Below, piece by piece: positions 15,929 through 24,030 of a DNA stretch of 64,000 nt. This DNA comes from CAWFNW01 sp963817405 (GTDB lineage: Bacteria > Actinomycetota > Coriobacteriia > Anaerosomatales > Anaerosomataceae). The stretch's first letter is position 1. The number at the start of each line of letters is the position of its first letter. The position numbers and the translations under genes were made by a program. The stretch is taken from assembly GCA_963817405.1 (NCBI GenBank), contig CAWFNW010000002.1, forward strand, positions 1-64,000, written 5' to 3'. The notes beneath the pieces are model-generated. The model made no database searches and was not told where the DNA came from. It was given only the letters and a program-made list of their open reading frames with translations.

Positions 15929-15969
15929 GGTGCAGCCGGGAATCGCAGTACTCGGTTCCCGGCTGCACC
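15929..15969 (-). terminator. Hairpin between binding protein and permease genes
   Basis: GGTGCAGCCGGGAA pairs perfectly with TTCCCGGCTGCACC (14 bp) across a 13-base loop. There is no U-run after it, so it is better read as an RNA-stabilising or attenuating stem that keeps binding-protein mRNA more abundant than the permease part, a common layout in peptide transporter operons. Confidence 0.75.
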
Positions 15970-15992
15970 TCGCAGGTTCGCGTTCGGTGATG

Positions 15993-17576
15993 TTACTTCT
16001 CTACGACGACCTTCGAGAGGAAGGTGTTGCCGGTCACGTGATAGATGAAGCCCGAGACCTTGGGCCCGTAGCCGGCGATCGTCTTGGCGTGGCTGATGGG
16101 CAGCCAGATCGCGCGCTCCGCGGCGAACTTCTCAAGCTCGCCGTACTTGGCGTAGCGCTCGGCGCCGTTCGGCATGGCGAGCGCGTCCTTGATGCCCTGG
16201 ATGTAGACCGGGTCCTGCCACCGCGCGATGTTCAGGCTCGGGTCAGGGTCGGAGAGCAGGTTCAGGAAGTTGTCCGGGTCGCCGTTGTCGCCGATCCAGC
16301 CGTAGAAGGCGATGTCGTAGTCGCCGCCCTTGACCTTCTCCTTGTAGGTGGTCCAGTCGAAGATGTCGATCGTGCACTCGACGCCGACCTTCTGCAGGTA
16401 GCCCTGGATGGCGGTCGCGAGTGACTGGCCGGTTGCGGCGTTGTACGGCCGCGGGTTCGAGTAGGCGATCATGTGGACCTTCTTGACGCCCGCAGCAGCG
16501 AGACCGGCCTTTGCGGCAGCCTCGTCGTACTCGACCTGCTTGACCGTGGCGTCATAGCCCGGAACGAAGGTGGGCAGGATCGTCTCGGCCACTTCCGAGT
16601 AGCCCTGGTAGAGGCTCGCGACGAGCTCCGGGCGGTTGATGGCCTGCGAGAACGCGACGCGGGCCGCCTGGTTCTTGAAGAGATTCGACGTCACGTTGTA
16701 CGCCATGTAGTTGACGTTCATGCCGGGGGCCTCGTAGAGCTTGGCGCCGCCCTGCGTGATCTTGTCGACGACGGTGGCGTCGATGCCGTCGATCATGTCG
16801 ACCTCACCGTTGGTGAGGGCGAGCACGCGCGCCGAGTTGTCGGCGATGAAGCGGAAGATGATGTTCTTGGTCTTGGCCTTCTCGCCCCAGTAGTCCTCGT
16901 TGCGGACGAGGACGACGTTCTCGCCCTTGTTCCACTCGACGAACTTGTAGGGACCGGTGCCGACCGGCTTCTCCATGACCGAGTTGTTGCCGTCGGTGAG
17001 GGCCTTGGGGCTCACGATGGGAGCGGCCAGGCTCATGGCGATGTTCGCGAGGAACGCTGAGTTCTTCTGCGTGAGGTTGATCGTCACCGTGGACGGATCG
17101 ACCACGACGACGTCCTTGACCTGCGCGTACACGAAGCCCGCGTACGCCATGTCCGCGGTCACCTTCGGCGGGATCTGACGGTCGATGTTGAACTTGACGG
17201 CCTCGGCGTTGAAGTCGGTGCCGTCGTGGAACTTGACGCCCTCCTGGAGCTTGAACGTGTAGGAGAGGCCGTCGGGGCTGATCGTCCACTCCTTGGCAAG
17301 GCCGGGCAGGATCTCAGTGGAGTCGTCCTTGTACTTCAGCAGACCCTCGTAGATGTTCACGATGATCTTCGACGACTCGCCGTCGTCCACGAGTGCCGGG
17401 TCCAGGCCGCGCGGATCGGCGCCCTGCGCATAGGTGAATGTGTCGGCAAACGTGGTCGTCGTGCCGCCGCCCCCGGTCGTGCCGGGCGTCTCGCTCTTCT
17501 TGGCACAACCCGCGAGGGCTGCCGCGAAGAGAGCGAGGACAAGCATCAGTGCGAGCAATCGAACGGACTTCCTCAT
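15993..17576 (-). CDS. Peptide ABC transporter substrate-binding lipoprotein 2
   Basis: A 527-residue family-5 binding protein and first gene of the transporter operon. Signal peptide RKSVRLLALMLVLALFAAAL AGC with lipobox LAGC, then FADTFTYAQGADPRGLDPAL and LAKEWTISPDGLSYTFKLQE GVKFHDGTDFNAEAVKFNID. It is collinear with the first binding protein across its length, with the same DNFLNLL and VSGFIYHVTGN stretches. ATG 17576 is chosen: AGGAGG lies upstream and the signal peptide begins there, whereas a start at 17621 would precede it with a poor leader. Confidence 0.94.
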   Translation of the reverse strand: MRKSVRLLALMLVLALFAAALAGCAKKSETPGTTGGGGTTTTFADTFTYAQGADPRGLDPALVDDGESSKIIVNIYEGLLKYKDDSTEILPGLAKEWTISPDGLSYTFKLQEGVKFHDGTDFNAEAVKFNIDRQIPPKVTADMAYAGFVYAQVKDVVVVDPSTVTINLTQKNSAFLANIAMSLAAPIVSPKALTDGNNSVMEKPVGTGPYKFVEWNKGENVVLVRNEDYWGEKAKTKNIIFRFIADNSARVLALTNGEVDMIDGIDATVVDKITQGGAKLYEAPGMNVNYMAYNVTSNLFKNQAARVAFSQAINRPELVASLYQGYSEVAETILPTFVPGYDATVKQVEYDEAAAKAGLAAAGVKKVHMIAYSNPRPYNAATGQSLATAIQGYLQKVGVECTIDIFDWTTYKEKVKGGDYDIAFYGWIGDNGDPDNFLNLLSDPDPSLNIARWQDPVYIQGIKDALAMPNGAERYAKYGELEKFAAERAIWLPISHAKTIAGYGPKVSGFIYHVTGNTFLSKVVVEK

Positions 17577-17689
17577 GTGCCATCCCCTCCTAGCCAAACG
17601 TGGTTTGCGCAACGCAGCCATCGCCTCACAAACGGTGGTTAACGAAGTGTAGCGCTTCGCCGTCGAGTGGGGAATTGCCGGGGGCGGAG

Positions 17690-17768
17690 CGGGGGCGGGC
17701 GGGGGGCGGGGGCGGGCGGGAAGCGGGGGCGGGCGGGCGGCGGCGGGGGCGGGGCGGGCGCGGAGAGC
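17690..17768. repeat. G-rich low-complexity tract before palindrome copy 5
   Basis: Repeated GGGGGCGGGCGG units fill the stretch between the binding-protein upstream region and palindrome copy 5. No gene is supported. This is the clearest example of a G-rich run placed immediately left of the palindrome. Confidence 0.75.
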
Positions 17769-17791
17769 GGGCGCGCAGGGTACCCCTGTGG

Positions 17792-17834
17792 GACCCTCTA
17801 GAAAGTTATCATATCTGATAAGTTCTCAGAGAGG
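17792..17834. repeat. Dispersed palindrome, copy 5
   Basis: GACCCTCTAGAAAGTTATCA, centre TATCTGATAAG, right arm TTCTCAGAGAGG. It overlaps the last codons of the acetyltransferase gene that ends at 17826 on minus, so it also encodes part of that 3' end. Confidence 0.88.
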
Positions 17835-18308
17835 CGCAGGTGGAGGGCTCAGTCGCGTCGACATGATGGCAACCTGCTGGCCGCGGTACTCGCAGCGTTC
17901 TTCCTCGGTCCAGCCGAGCCGCCCGTAGAGGGCCATCGCGTTCGGAGTGTAGAGGTACAGGCGCTCCACGCCGGCCGCCGATGCTTCCGCTTCGATGCGG
18001 GTCACGAGGGCCGAGGCGTATCCCCGGCCGCGGTGGGCGGGCACGACGTAGACGCCCGCGAGCCACGGTGTGAGGTCCGGCCGCGTGTGCATGTCGTTCT
18101 CGACGAGCATCGCGGAGCCGGCGAGCGCGCCGCCGTCGTCGAGCGCCACAACGACAGTGGGGATGCCGCCCCGCCGGCTGCGCGCCGCCAACCGGCGGGT
18201 CCGCTCTTGGAGGGGATCGTCGGGCCGGTAGCGACCCCACTCGGCGAAGTGGAGGCGGGCGAGCTCATCGATGAGCTCGGGGTGGTCTGCGAGGTAGTCG
18301 ATGTGCAT
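17826..18308 (-). CDS. GNAT-family N-acetyltransferase
   Basis: A 160-residue acetyltransferase. LARLHFAEWGRYRPDDPLQE opens the domain, then GALAGSAMLVENDMHTRPDL TPWLAGVYVVPAHRGRGYAS ALVTRIEAEASAAGVERLYL: motif A R-G-R-G-Y-A is exact. LYGRLGWTEEERCEYRGQQV AIM closes it. This matches the GNAT subgroup of small-molecule acetyltransferases; the acceptor is unknown. ATG 18308 is the first start after the upstream reductase-like gene (stop 18331), so the two may be cotranscribed. Its 3' end runs into palindrome copy 5. Confidence 0.88.
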   Translation of the reverse strand: MHIDYLADHPELIDELARLHFAEWGRYRPDDPLQERTRRLAARSRRGGIPTVVVALDDGGALAGSAMLVENDMHTRPDLTPWLAGVYVVPAHRGRGYASALVTRIEAEASAAGVERLYLYTPNAMALYGRLGWTEEERCEYRGQQVAIMSTRLSPPPAPL

Positions 18309-18330
18309 GGGCGGCGGCCACCGGGGCGCG

Positions 18331-18882
18331 CTACAGCTCTCCCGGCTTCGCGTAGCGGTAGAAGAACGACCCGAGGCCGCCCTTTGAGATCGCCCCGTGG
18401 ACGTCGAACTGAAGTTCTTCGAGAGTGCGCGCTTTCTCCAGCCCGCCGAGGTAGACGGGATCGAAGCCCACGTCGCGGATGAGCTGCTCGGTGAGAGGGC
18501 GCGCCTCTGTCTCCGCGGCGAAGAGGCAGCTGGGGCGGACGCGCTGGTCGTCGACTGCGTCGTAGACGGCATACCAGATCGTATTGAACGCCTTGGCCAC
18601 CGGGCCGCCCACGATCGACTTGATTTCGTGCGAGAGCGACTGGAAGCGCTCATCGCGCCCCGTGTAGGCATTCGTGACATCGACGGTCGGCTTGCCGGCA
18701 ATGCCGGAGACCCTGCCGAGCGCCTCCGCGATCGCGCCGCTTGGCGCCGCAACGATGAGAGCGTCCGCGTGGGAGGCGTCGCCGCCCTGGTGCCCGAGCG
18801 CCTGCACAACGTGGCCTGCCCGCTCCAGGCGCTTCGCGAGGGCGCCACCTATGTGACCCCGGCCGATGATCGTGATGTTCAT
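18331..18882 (-). CDS. F420/NADP-oxidoreductase-like NAD(P)-binding protein
   Basis: A 183-residue Rossmann protein. MNITIIGRGHIGGALAKRLE carries the nucleotide-binding G-x-G-x-x-G variant, DALIVAAPSGAIAEALGRVS follows, then GKPTVDVTNAYTGRDERFQS and VAKAFNTIWYAVYDAV, the pattern of NADPH-dependent F420 reductase (Fno-like) and related dinucleotide-binding reductases. Substrate assignment to F420 is by family resemblance only; no F420 genes are in the window. It starts at ATG 18882 after GGAGG and precedes a GNAT gene. Confidence 0.8.
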   Translation of the reverse strand: MNITIIGRGHIGGALAKRLERAGHVVQALGHQGGDASHADALIVAAPSGAIAEALGRVSGIAGKPTVDVTNAYTGRDERFQSLSHEIKSIVGGPVAKAFNTIWYAVYDAVDDQRVRPSCLFAAETEARPLTEQLIRDVGFDPVYLGGLEKARTLEELQFDVHGAISKGGLGSFFYRYAKPGEL

Positions 18883-19318
18883 GACGCCTCCTGGAGGTCT
18901 GATGTTCCGTCTCGTGAGGGTTATTCCCTGAAGGGGCGGGGGGAGCGGTGGCTGAGGTGGTGGCGGTCCTGGGGCAGCGCCCGGCGGAGCGGTGGCGGGG
19001 GGAGCGGTGGCGCCGGGGGACCCTCTGCGGAACTGTCAGGGAAGTTATCATATATGATAACTTCTCAGAGGGGCACGACGGTGGGCACGGTGACGGGTCG
19101 GGGTGGCGTGGGGCGGCCCCCAGACGTACGAGGGCGGCCCGTAGGCCGCCCTCTGCCCCTACAGACCGCGGACGGAGCCGCGTTCCTCGTGGGCTCGTGC
19201 GAGTCTCGGTGTTGTCAACGTCACGCATCGAGGCCTACTTGTACGATGCCCCAACGTGGACGGCACGTCAGGATGATTCTGACGAGTGGCGAGGAACCAC
19301 CCGACGAGCGGCCGCGCT
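18883..19318. other. Gene-free interval with palindrome copy 6 and a hairpin
   Basis: A 436-bp gap. The right part of 18937-19016 is a G-rich low-complexity run. It is followed by palindrome copy 6 and by a 10-bp GC hairpin GAGGGCGGCC/GGCCGCCCTC at 19130-19153 without a U-run. No ORF here shows coding character. Confidence 0.7.
19019..19073. repeat. Dispersed palindrome, copy 6 (extended)
   Basis: GACCCTCTGCGGAACTGTCA GGGAAGTTATCATATATG, then TAACTTCTCAGAGGGG. An 11-base insertion separates the outer left arm from the core; the core ATCATATATGAT is exact. Copy 8 has a similar insertion. Confidence 0.88.
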
Positions 19319-20476
19319 CTACCCCACCTTCGGCGGCATCGGCGAGCCGCTCCCGCCCTTGGAGCTCGCAAGGCGCATGACATCCACGGCGGCGATCTCC
19401 TCGGCGAAGCCGGGCGCGGTGAGGCCGCCGGTGGCTGCGGGGGTGGGGCCGGCGGTGAGCCTCGCGAGGCGCGACCAGACGAGCGCCGTCGCGAGCGGGG
19501 ACGGCTCCTTCTTCTGCCCAAACGAGAGCATCTCCCAGCCCTTGAAGGTGGAGAGCGGCGTCACTCGGCCGTTGGAGGCGACGTTGTAGGCGAGCAGACA
19601 TGCGGCAATCTCGGCAAGCGAGCGGCGGTCCTCGGGCTGGTCGCGCCAGGTCTCGGGCAGGCGGCCGAGCACGTCGACGACTTCGTACGCGCTGTACCAG
19701 GTGGCCGGCCACTTCACCTGCTTGAACTGGCGGCCGTGGCCCATCATGTACGGCTTGCGCGTGCCGCGCTGACGCCAGATCTCGAGCGAGGTGTGGACGA
19801 CCTCGGGCAGCCAGTCGGGCCGCTCGCCGACCGGCAGCCAGGAGAAGGCACGAAGCGCCTCGAGCGTGGTCTGGGGGCACGGGTCGCTCGCGCGGCCCGG
19901 GCCGCGGAAGCCGGTGGTGGGGTCGGGCTTGCAGAGCCACGCGCGACCAAGGTCCGTCATCGCGAGGTCGGCCTCCGCGACCGCGAGCGCTCGGCGGATG
20001 CGCGGGTCGCTCGCGCGCCCGAAGCGCCCCATGATGTCGGCGATGGCGTGAGTGTCGCAGGGCAGGCAGCCCCACAGGGGCGGGCCGGAGCCGCGCTGCG
20101 GTGCGTACGTACCGAAGCGGCCGTCGGCGTCAGTGTCGTCCAGCATGCTGTCGAGCAGGCGGGCGATGCGCGGGTCGTCCTCGGCGGTGACACCGAAGTC
20201 CGCAAGCAGGTCGAGGAGGTTGGTGCCGAGCCCGGGCTTATCGTGGCCGGAGACGTCGGGGAAGGAGCGCCGGTCGCTTGGCAGGCTGTCGAGGAGTGCG
20301 CGAGTGGCGGGGTGCGCCAGCACGGCGTCGTGCGCGGCGGCGAGGTCAGCGGCGGGGGCGTCGGGCACGAGCTGCGCGAGCGCCACCCAGCGCGCCTGCG
20401 GCTCCTCGGACGCGAGGAGCCAGGGCGTGGGGTCGGGACGGTTCAGGAGGGTGAAGAGGGACACCTCGGCCGTCAC
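19319..20476 (-). CDS. Alpha/alpha-toroid (squalene-cyclase-like) protein
   Basis: A 385-residue soluble protein with regularly spaced LGTNLLDLLADFGVTAEDDP, RWVALAQLVPDAPAADLAAA and DTHAIADIMGRFGRASDPRI helices and repeated D-P-R-I-R/A-R-A/L units, the appearance of terpene/squalene cyclase or prenyltransferase alpha/alpha toroids. The QW motif and the D-x-D-D catalytic box of true cyclases are not evident, so a non-enzymatic or unrelated role is likely. The GTG start overlaps the stop of the upstream membrane-protein gene (GTGA), putting it in the same operon. Confidence 0.65.
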   Translation of the reverse strand: MTAEVSLFTLLNRPDPTPWLLASEEPQARWVALAQLVPDAPAADLAAAHDAVLAHPATRALLDSLPSDRRSFPDVSGHDKPGLGTNLLDLLADFGVTAEDDPRIARLLDSMLDDTDADGRFGTYAPQRGSGPPLWGCLPCDTHAIADIMGRFGRASDPRIRRALAVAEADLAMTDLGRAWLCKPDPTTGFRGPGRASDPCPQTTLEALRAFSWLPVGERPDWLPEVVHTSLEIWRQRGTRKPYMMGHGRQFKQVKWPATWYSAYEVVDVLGRLPETWRDQPEDRRSLAEIAACLLAYNVASNGRVTPLSTFKGWEMLSFGQKKEPSPLATALVWSRLARLTAGPTPAATGGLTAPGFAEEIAAVDVMRLASSKGGSGSPMPPKVG

Positions 20477-20841
20477 ACCTCGGCGGAGGGGGGTTGGGCG
20501 GAGGGGGGTTGGGCGGAGGGGGGTTGGGCGGAGGGGGGTTGGGCGGAGCGGAGCTTCAGCGCGGCGAGCACGTCAAGGACGAGCGCGGCGATGAGCGCCG
20601 GAATCGACAGCAGGAGGATGCCCGCGAGCGAGGCCAGGTCCTCCCATCCCCGCGCGGGCGCAAGGCTGAAGTACACCATCCAGCCCGCGAACGCGAGCAC
20701 GACGAGCGCCTTGAGCACGAGCGCGCCGGTGGCCGGGCCCGACCCGATCTTGCGCTTGAGCGCCAGGCGGTCGACGGCGAGGACGCCGACGAACGCCAGC
20801 ACCGCGAGCGCCCAGAATGCGTAGGTCCAGCCCATCGGCAC
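20473..20841 (-). CDS. Small membrane protein with C-terminal PPSAQ repeats
   Basis: A 122-residue protein with about three membrane segments (WTYAFWALAVLAFVGVLAV, LVLKALVVLAFAGWMVYFSL, LASLAGILLLSIPALIAALV). The tail is four in-frame copies of SAQPP, encoded by a 15-bp tandem repeat (GGGTTGGGCGGAGGG type) at about 20486-20545. Function unknown; the repeat is a candidate hypervariable tail. It lies 45 bp after the IscU-like gene and overlaps the toroid gene by 4 bp, so it belongs to the sulfur-relay operon. Confidence 0.75.
   Translation of the reverse strand: MPMGWTYAFWALAVLAFVGVLAVDRLALKRKIGSGPATGALVLKALVVLAFAGWMVYFSLAPARGWEDLASLAGILLLSIPALIAALVLDVLAALKLRSAQPPSAQPPSAQPPSAQPPSAEV
20484..20546. 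repeat. 15-bp in-frame tandem repeat (x4)
   Basis: Four direct copies of a 15-bp unit GGGTTGGGCGGAGGG, coding SAQPP on the minus strand. Units are nearly identical, which suggests recent expansion and possible copy-number variation between strains. The multiple-of-three length preserves frame. Confidence 0.8.
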
Positions 20842-20886
20842 GACCCCCGTCGGGTAGCGAGGTGTTGGTGGTCGGGTGACGCGGTG

Positions 20887-21691
20887 CTACTGCTCCAGCA
20901 ACACTACCGCATCAACGAAGAGCTCGTACTCGTTGTCCTCGTCGAGATCGTGGATGAGGACCTTCTCGACCTCGCCTTCGCCGCGGACGGCCATCAGGCG
21001 CGACTGGAAGAGCACCTTCACGTCGGAGCGCTTCACCTGCGTGGCGAGCTCTTCGGGCAAGCCGAGGGCGTCGAGCTCGGTCAGGAAGACGACCCTGGGC
21101 GTGACCTCGGTGAGCGCGAGGGCGAGCTTGGCGGATGCGACGCCCTTGTCGACCAGCAGCACCCGCTTGTCGGCGAGCTCCGCGACGTCATCGACGGCCG
21201 TGTAGAGGCCGCGGCCCTTGTACTCCTCGACGCCCTCGATGACCGTCACTTCGCGCACGCCGCACCCGGCGCCGGTCGCGGCGATCTCCTCTGCGGAGAG
21301 TGGCTCGAGCCGCTTGCCCGTCCGCCAGTTCTTGATGGCGTCGTGGAGGGCGTCGGCCGCGAGGTTGGAGCAGTGCATCTTGATCGGGGGGAGCCCGTCG
21401 AGCGCGTCGGCGACGTCACGCCGCGTGACCTCGAGCGCCTCGTCGAGCGTCATGCCCTTCACCAACTCGGTGGTCATGCTGGAGGTCGCGACCGCGGAGC
21501 CGCAGCCGAAGGTCTGGAACGTGATCTCCTCGATGCGGTCGTCCTTCACTCGGATATACATCTCCATGAGGTCGCCGCAGACGGGGTTGCCGACGCGGCC
21601 GACCGCGACGTCGTCGCCCTCGAGCGTGGCCGACGTTGCGCGGGTTGCGGAAGTGCTCAAGGGTCTTCTCGGAGTACTGCGTGGACTTCAT
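20887..21691 (-). CDS. iscU: IscU/NifU scaffold fused to thioredoxin-reductase-like domain (frameshifted)
   Basis: The N-terminus KSTQYSEKTLEHFRNPRNV shifts frame by one base near 21633 and continues ATLEGDDVAVGRVGNPVCGD, FQTFGCGSAVATSSMTTEL and HCSNLAADALHDAIKNWRTG: all three Fe-S ligand cysteines of IscU are present. After about residue 140 comes a ~120-residue tail, VTVIEGVEEYKGRGLYTAVD DVAELADKRVLLVDKGVASA KLALALTEVTPRVVFLTEL to LPVDAVVLLEQ-like end, resembling the NAD(P)/FAD segment of thioredoxin reductases. The scaffold receives sulfur from IscS, encoded just upstream. Confidence 0.8.
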
Positions 21692-21700
21692 GGGGCGCTC

Positions 21701-22866
21701 CTAGGTGGTCTCGTAGAGCGGCGACATGCGCCGCAGCCTGAGGACGATGTCGGGCAGGACCTCCATGACGGCGGTGGACGTCGGCGGCCTTGCTGAAGCG
21801 CCCGAAGGTGAACTCGAGCGATCCGTGCGCCTCGGCGTGCAGCAGCCCGCAGGAGATGAGCGTGTGGGAGGGCTCGAGCGTCTTGGACGAGCACGCCGAG
21901 CCGGTGGAGACCGAGATGCCGGCGTCCTTCATCGACAGCAGCAGCGACTCACCCTCGATGCCCTCGAACCGGAAGTGCGCGTTGTTCGGGAGCCGCTCGG
22001 TCGGGTGTCCGTTGAGATGCGAGTCGGGAATCGTCGCGAGCACCTCCTCGATGAGGTGGTCGCGCAGCGTGGCAAGGCGTGCCGCTTCCAGTTGCTGCTC
22101 CTCGGCGGCGATGCGGGCGGCCTCGGCCATGCCCACGATCCCTGGCAGGTTCTCGGTGCCCGACCTGAGGCCGCGCTCCTGGCCGCCGCCCACCATCACC
22201 GGATCCAGGCGCACCTTGTCGCGCACGTAGAGCACGCACCGAGCCCGGCGGGCCGTAGATGTCGTTGCTGGAAAGCGTCAGCAGACCGACCGGGACGCTC
22301 GCCATGTCGATGGGCAGCAGGCCCTCGGCGGCGACCGCGTCGACGTGGAGGGTGACGCCCGTGCCCTTGAGCATCCCGGCGATCTCGGCAATGGGCTGCA
22401 CGGTGCCGATCTCGTTACTCGCCCACCCGACCGAGACGAGGATCGTGTCGTCGGTGATCCGCGCGCGGAGCTTCTCCGGGTTGATGCGCCCGAACTGGTC
22501 GGGGGGCACCTTGGTCACGCGGAAGCCCGACTTCTCCAGGAGCTTGCCGATGTTGTGAAGCGAGATGTGCTCGACCTCGGAGATGATGACGTGGTCGCCG
22601 CTCCGCCGCGCGTGGTTGGCGTACCCGATGAGGGCGAGGTTGTTCGACTCTGTGGCGCCCGAGGTGAAGATGATCTCATCGGGCTGGGCGCCGATGAACG
22701 AGGCGACGGTGGCGCGGGAGGCCTCGAGGGCCTCCGTGGCGCGGTCGCCGACTGCGTGCAGCGACGCCGGATTGCCGAAGCGCTCCGTGAAGTAGGGCAG
22801 CATCGCCTCGACGACGCGCGGGTCGACGGGCTTCGCGGACTGGTAGTCCAGGTAGACGTCATCCAT
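21701..22866 (-). CDS. iscS: Cysteine desulfurase IscS/NifS (two frameshifts)
   Basis: A ~388-residue PLP enzyme that takes sulfur from cysteine. MDDVYLDYQSAKPVDPRVVE, TSGATESNNLALIGYANHAR, HVIISEVEHISLHNIGKLLE and HVDAVAAEGLLPIDMASVPV follow class V aminotransferase order. The usual DYQ region, SGATESNN and HxxxP PLP-binding blocks are clear. Near 22240 the frame shifts to VLYVRDKVRLDPVMVGGGQE RGLRSGTENLPGIVGMAEA; SVSTGSACSSKTLEPSHTLI carries the catalytic cysteine loop (S-A-C-S-S). A final shift near 21755 gives VMEVLPDIVLRLRRMSPLYE. It lies in the order TusA, DsrE, IscS, IscU. Confidence 0.85.
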
Positions 22867-22877
22867 GGCGGGGCGGC

Positions 22878-23240
22878 TTAGAACCACATCGTCGCGCCGG
22901 CATCGAGCGCGAGGTCGTTGAGCGTGGCGGCGCCGACGATCTTGACGCCGGGGATCAGCTCGATGCTCTCCCATCCGAGCATCTGCTTGGACGCCTCGCA
23001 CACGAGGATCGGGATGCCCATGTCCATCGTCTTCTGAAGCATCTCGGCCACGCTCGGGAACGTACCGAGCTGCATCTTCTCGGCCGCGCCCGGCAGCAGC
23101 GTCATGAGCCCCATGCCGAGGAAGTAGACCGTCGGTTTGAGGTCCATGGCCTTCGCGGTCTGCGCGAGCACCAGCGGCGAGTACTGCCGCTCGGGTGCGT
23201 TGCTGGTCTGTACGTAGAGGATCGAGTTCTCGTCCTTCAT
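22878..23240 (-). CDS. DsrE/TusD-like sulfur-relay protein
   Basis: A 120-residue DsrE-fold protein: SILYVQTSNAPERQYSPLVL AQTAKAMDLKPTVYFLGMGL, MLQKTMDMGIPILVCEASKQ, and LNDLALDAGATMWF. The cysteine in ILVCEAS is in the usual position of the sulfur-accepting residue. DsrE-family proteins shuttle persulfide sulfur between carriers. It sits 12 bp before iscS and 17 bp after the TusA gene, so it is part of the relay. Confidence 0.85.
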   Translation of the reverse strand: MKDENSILYVQTSNAPERQYSPLVLAQTAKAMDLKPTVYFLGMGLMTLLPGAAEKMQLGTFPSVAEMLQKTMDMGIPILVCEASKQMLGWESIELIPGVKIVGAATLNDLALDAGATMWF

Positions 23241-23256
23241 GGTTTCTGGGCCTCCC

Positions 23257-23499
23257 TTATCGGCCTTTACGGATCAGGAAACGCTTGTAGTCTCCCTGGT
23301 CGTCGACGGCTATGAGTTCATGACCTGCGCGTTTGGCGAACCGAGTGAGATCCTCTTCCGCCGCGGGATCGTCGGCGAGCACCTCGAGAACGTCGCCGAT
23401 GGCGAGCCCGTCCATCGCCTCACGCGTCTGGAAGAGGGGCTCCGGACAGAAGAGCCCTATGCAGTCCAAGGATTCTTCGGATGGTTCCGTGTGAGACAC
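23257..23499 (-). CDS. tusA: TusA-family sulfur carrier
   Basis: An 80-residue TusA/YedF-type carrier: LDCIGLFCPEPLFQTREAMD GLAIGDVLEVLADDPAAEED LTRFAKRAGHELIAVDDQGD. The C-P-E-P motif (Cys that carries persulfide) is exact. GTG 23499 (SHTEPSEESLDC) is chosen because AAGGCGG lies upstream and TusA proteins start about 8-12 residues before L-D-C. It heads a tusA, dsrE, iscS, iscU operon. Palindrome copy 7 lies 130 bp upstream. Confidence 0.88.
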   Translation of the reverse strand: MSHTEPSEESLDCIGLFCPEPLFQTREAMDGLAIGDVLEVLADDPAAEEDLTRFAKRAGHELIAVDDQGDYKRFLIRKGR

Positions 23500-23630
23500 G
23501 GTGCACACCGCCTTATGGTCGCCTGCGTTCCTCACGAGAGTTATCCCCGAGGTTGGGGGTTGCGAACCGCGACCGGGGGCGCAAGGGGTGGCGCCGCTTG
23601 CGGAGCGGAGCATGGGGTGAGGGTGTTGAG

Positions 23631-23672
23631 GACCCTCTGAAATGTTATCAAATGTGATAACTCTTGGGAGGC
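23631..23672. repeat. Dispersed palindrome, copy 7
   Basis: GACCCTCTGAAATGTTATCA, centre AATGTGATAAC, right arm TCTTGGGAGG. It sits between the divergent sulfur-relay operon and the VapB-type gene on plus, another case not at a gene end. Confidence 0.85.
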
Positions 23673-23697
23673 GGCACGGGGGCTGGTGGTCGGATGC

Positions 23698-23703
23698 TAT
23701 ACT
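23698..23703 (+). promoter_or_regulatory. -10 box of the VapBC operon
   Basis: TATACT at 23698-23703 lies about 43 bp before the ATG at 23746, with GGAGG (23734 on) as ribosome site. A clear -35 was not resolved. Confidence 0.4.
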
Positions 23704-23745
23704 CCTCAAGAGCACTACCGGTTGGCACTACTCTGGAGGCACCCG

Positions 23746-24030
23746 ATGGCGAAAGTCAATGTCTCGCTCCCCGACGAGCTGCTGGATGCGGTCGACACCC
23801 TCGCCGAGGCGCTCCACCGCTCGCGCAGCGGGTTCGTCGCAGAGGCCACCGCGCGCTACGTCACGCAGGTTCGTGATGAGATCGTAGCCGAGGAGCGGCA
23901 CCGCAGCATCGAAGAGGCAATGCGGGGAGCGCGCGAGATCGCGAAGCACACGCCGCCCGGGACGGACACGACGGAGATCATCCGCAGAGACCGCGACAAC
24001 GACTACAAGCCGTGGACACTGGATGAGTGA
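23746..24030 (+). CDS. Ribbon-helix-helix VapB-type antitoxin
   Basis: A 94-residue protein. Residues 1-45 are a ribbon-helix-helix DNA-binding domain: AKVNVSLPDELLDAVDTLAE ALHRSRSGFVAEATARYV. The remainder (RDEIVAEERHRSIEEAMRGA) is a helical, charged toxin-binding tail ending TEIIRRDRDNDYKPWTLDE. It dimerises and represses its operon. The stop overlaps the start of the PIN toxin by 8 bp. ATG 23746 follows GGAGG; an earlier start would precede the RHH strand with no conservation. Confidence 0.85.
   Translation: MAKVNVSLPDELLDAVDTLAEALHRSRSGFVAEATARYVTQVRDEIVAEERHRSIEEAMRGAREIAKHTPPGTDTTEIIRRDRDNDYKPWTLDE

Noticed and set aside
16473..17060. Open frame on plus strand within the second binding protein
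   Set aside because: Shadow of the binding-protein gene; no start signal and no similarity to any family.
20484..20546. CRISPR-like short repeats
   Set aside because: Units are contiguous 15-mers coding SAQPP with no spacers; a tandem repeat, not a CRISPR array. No cas genes are present.
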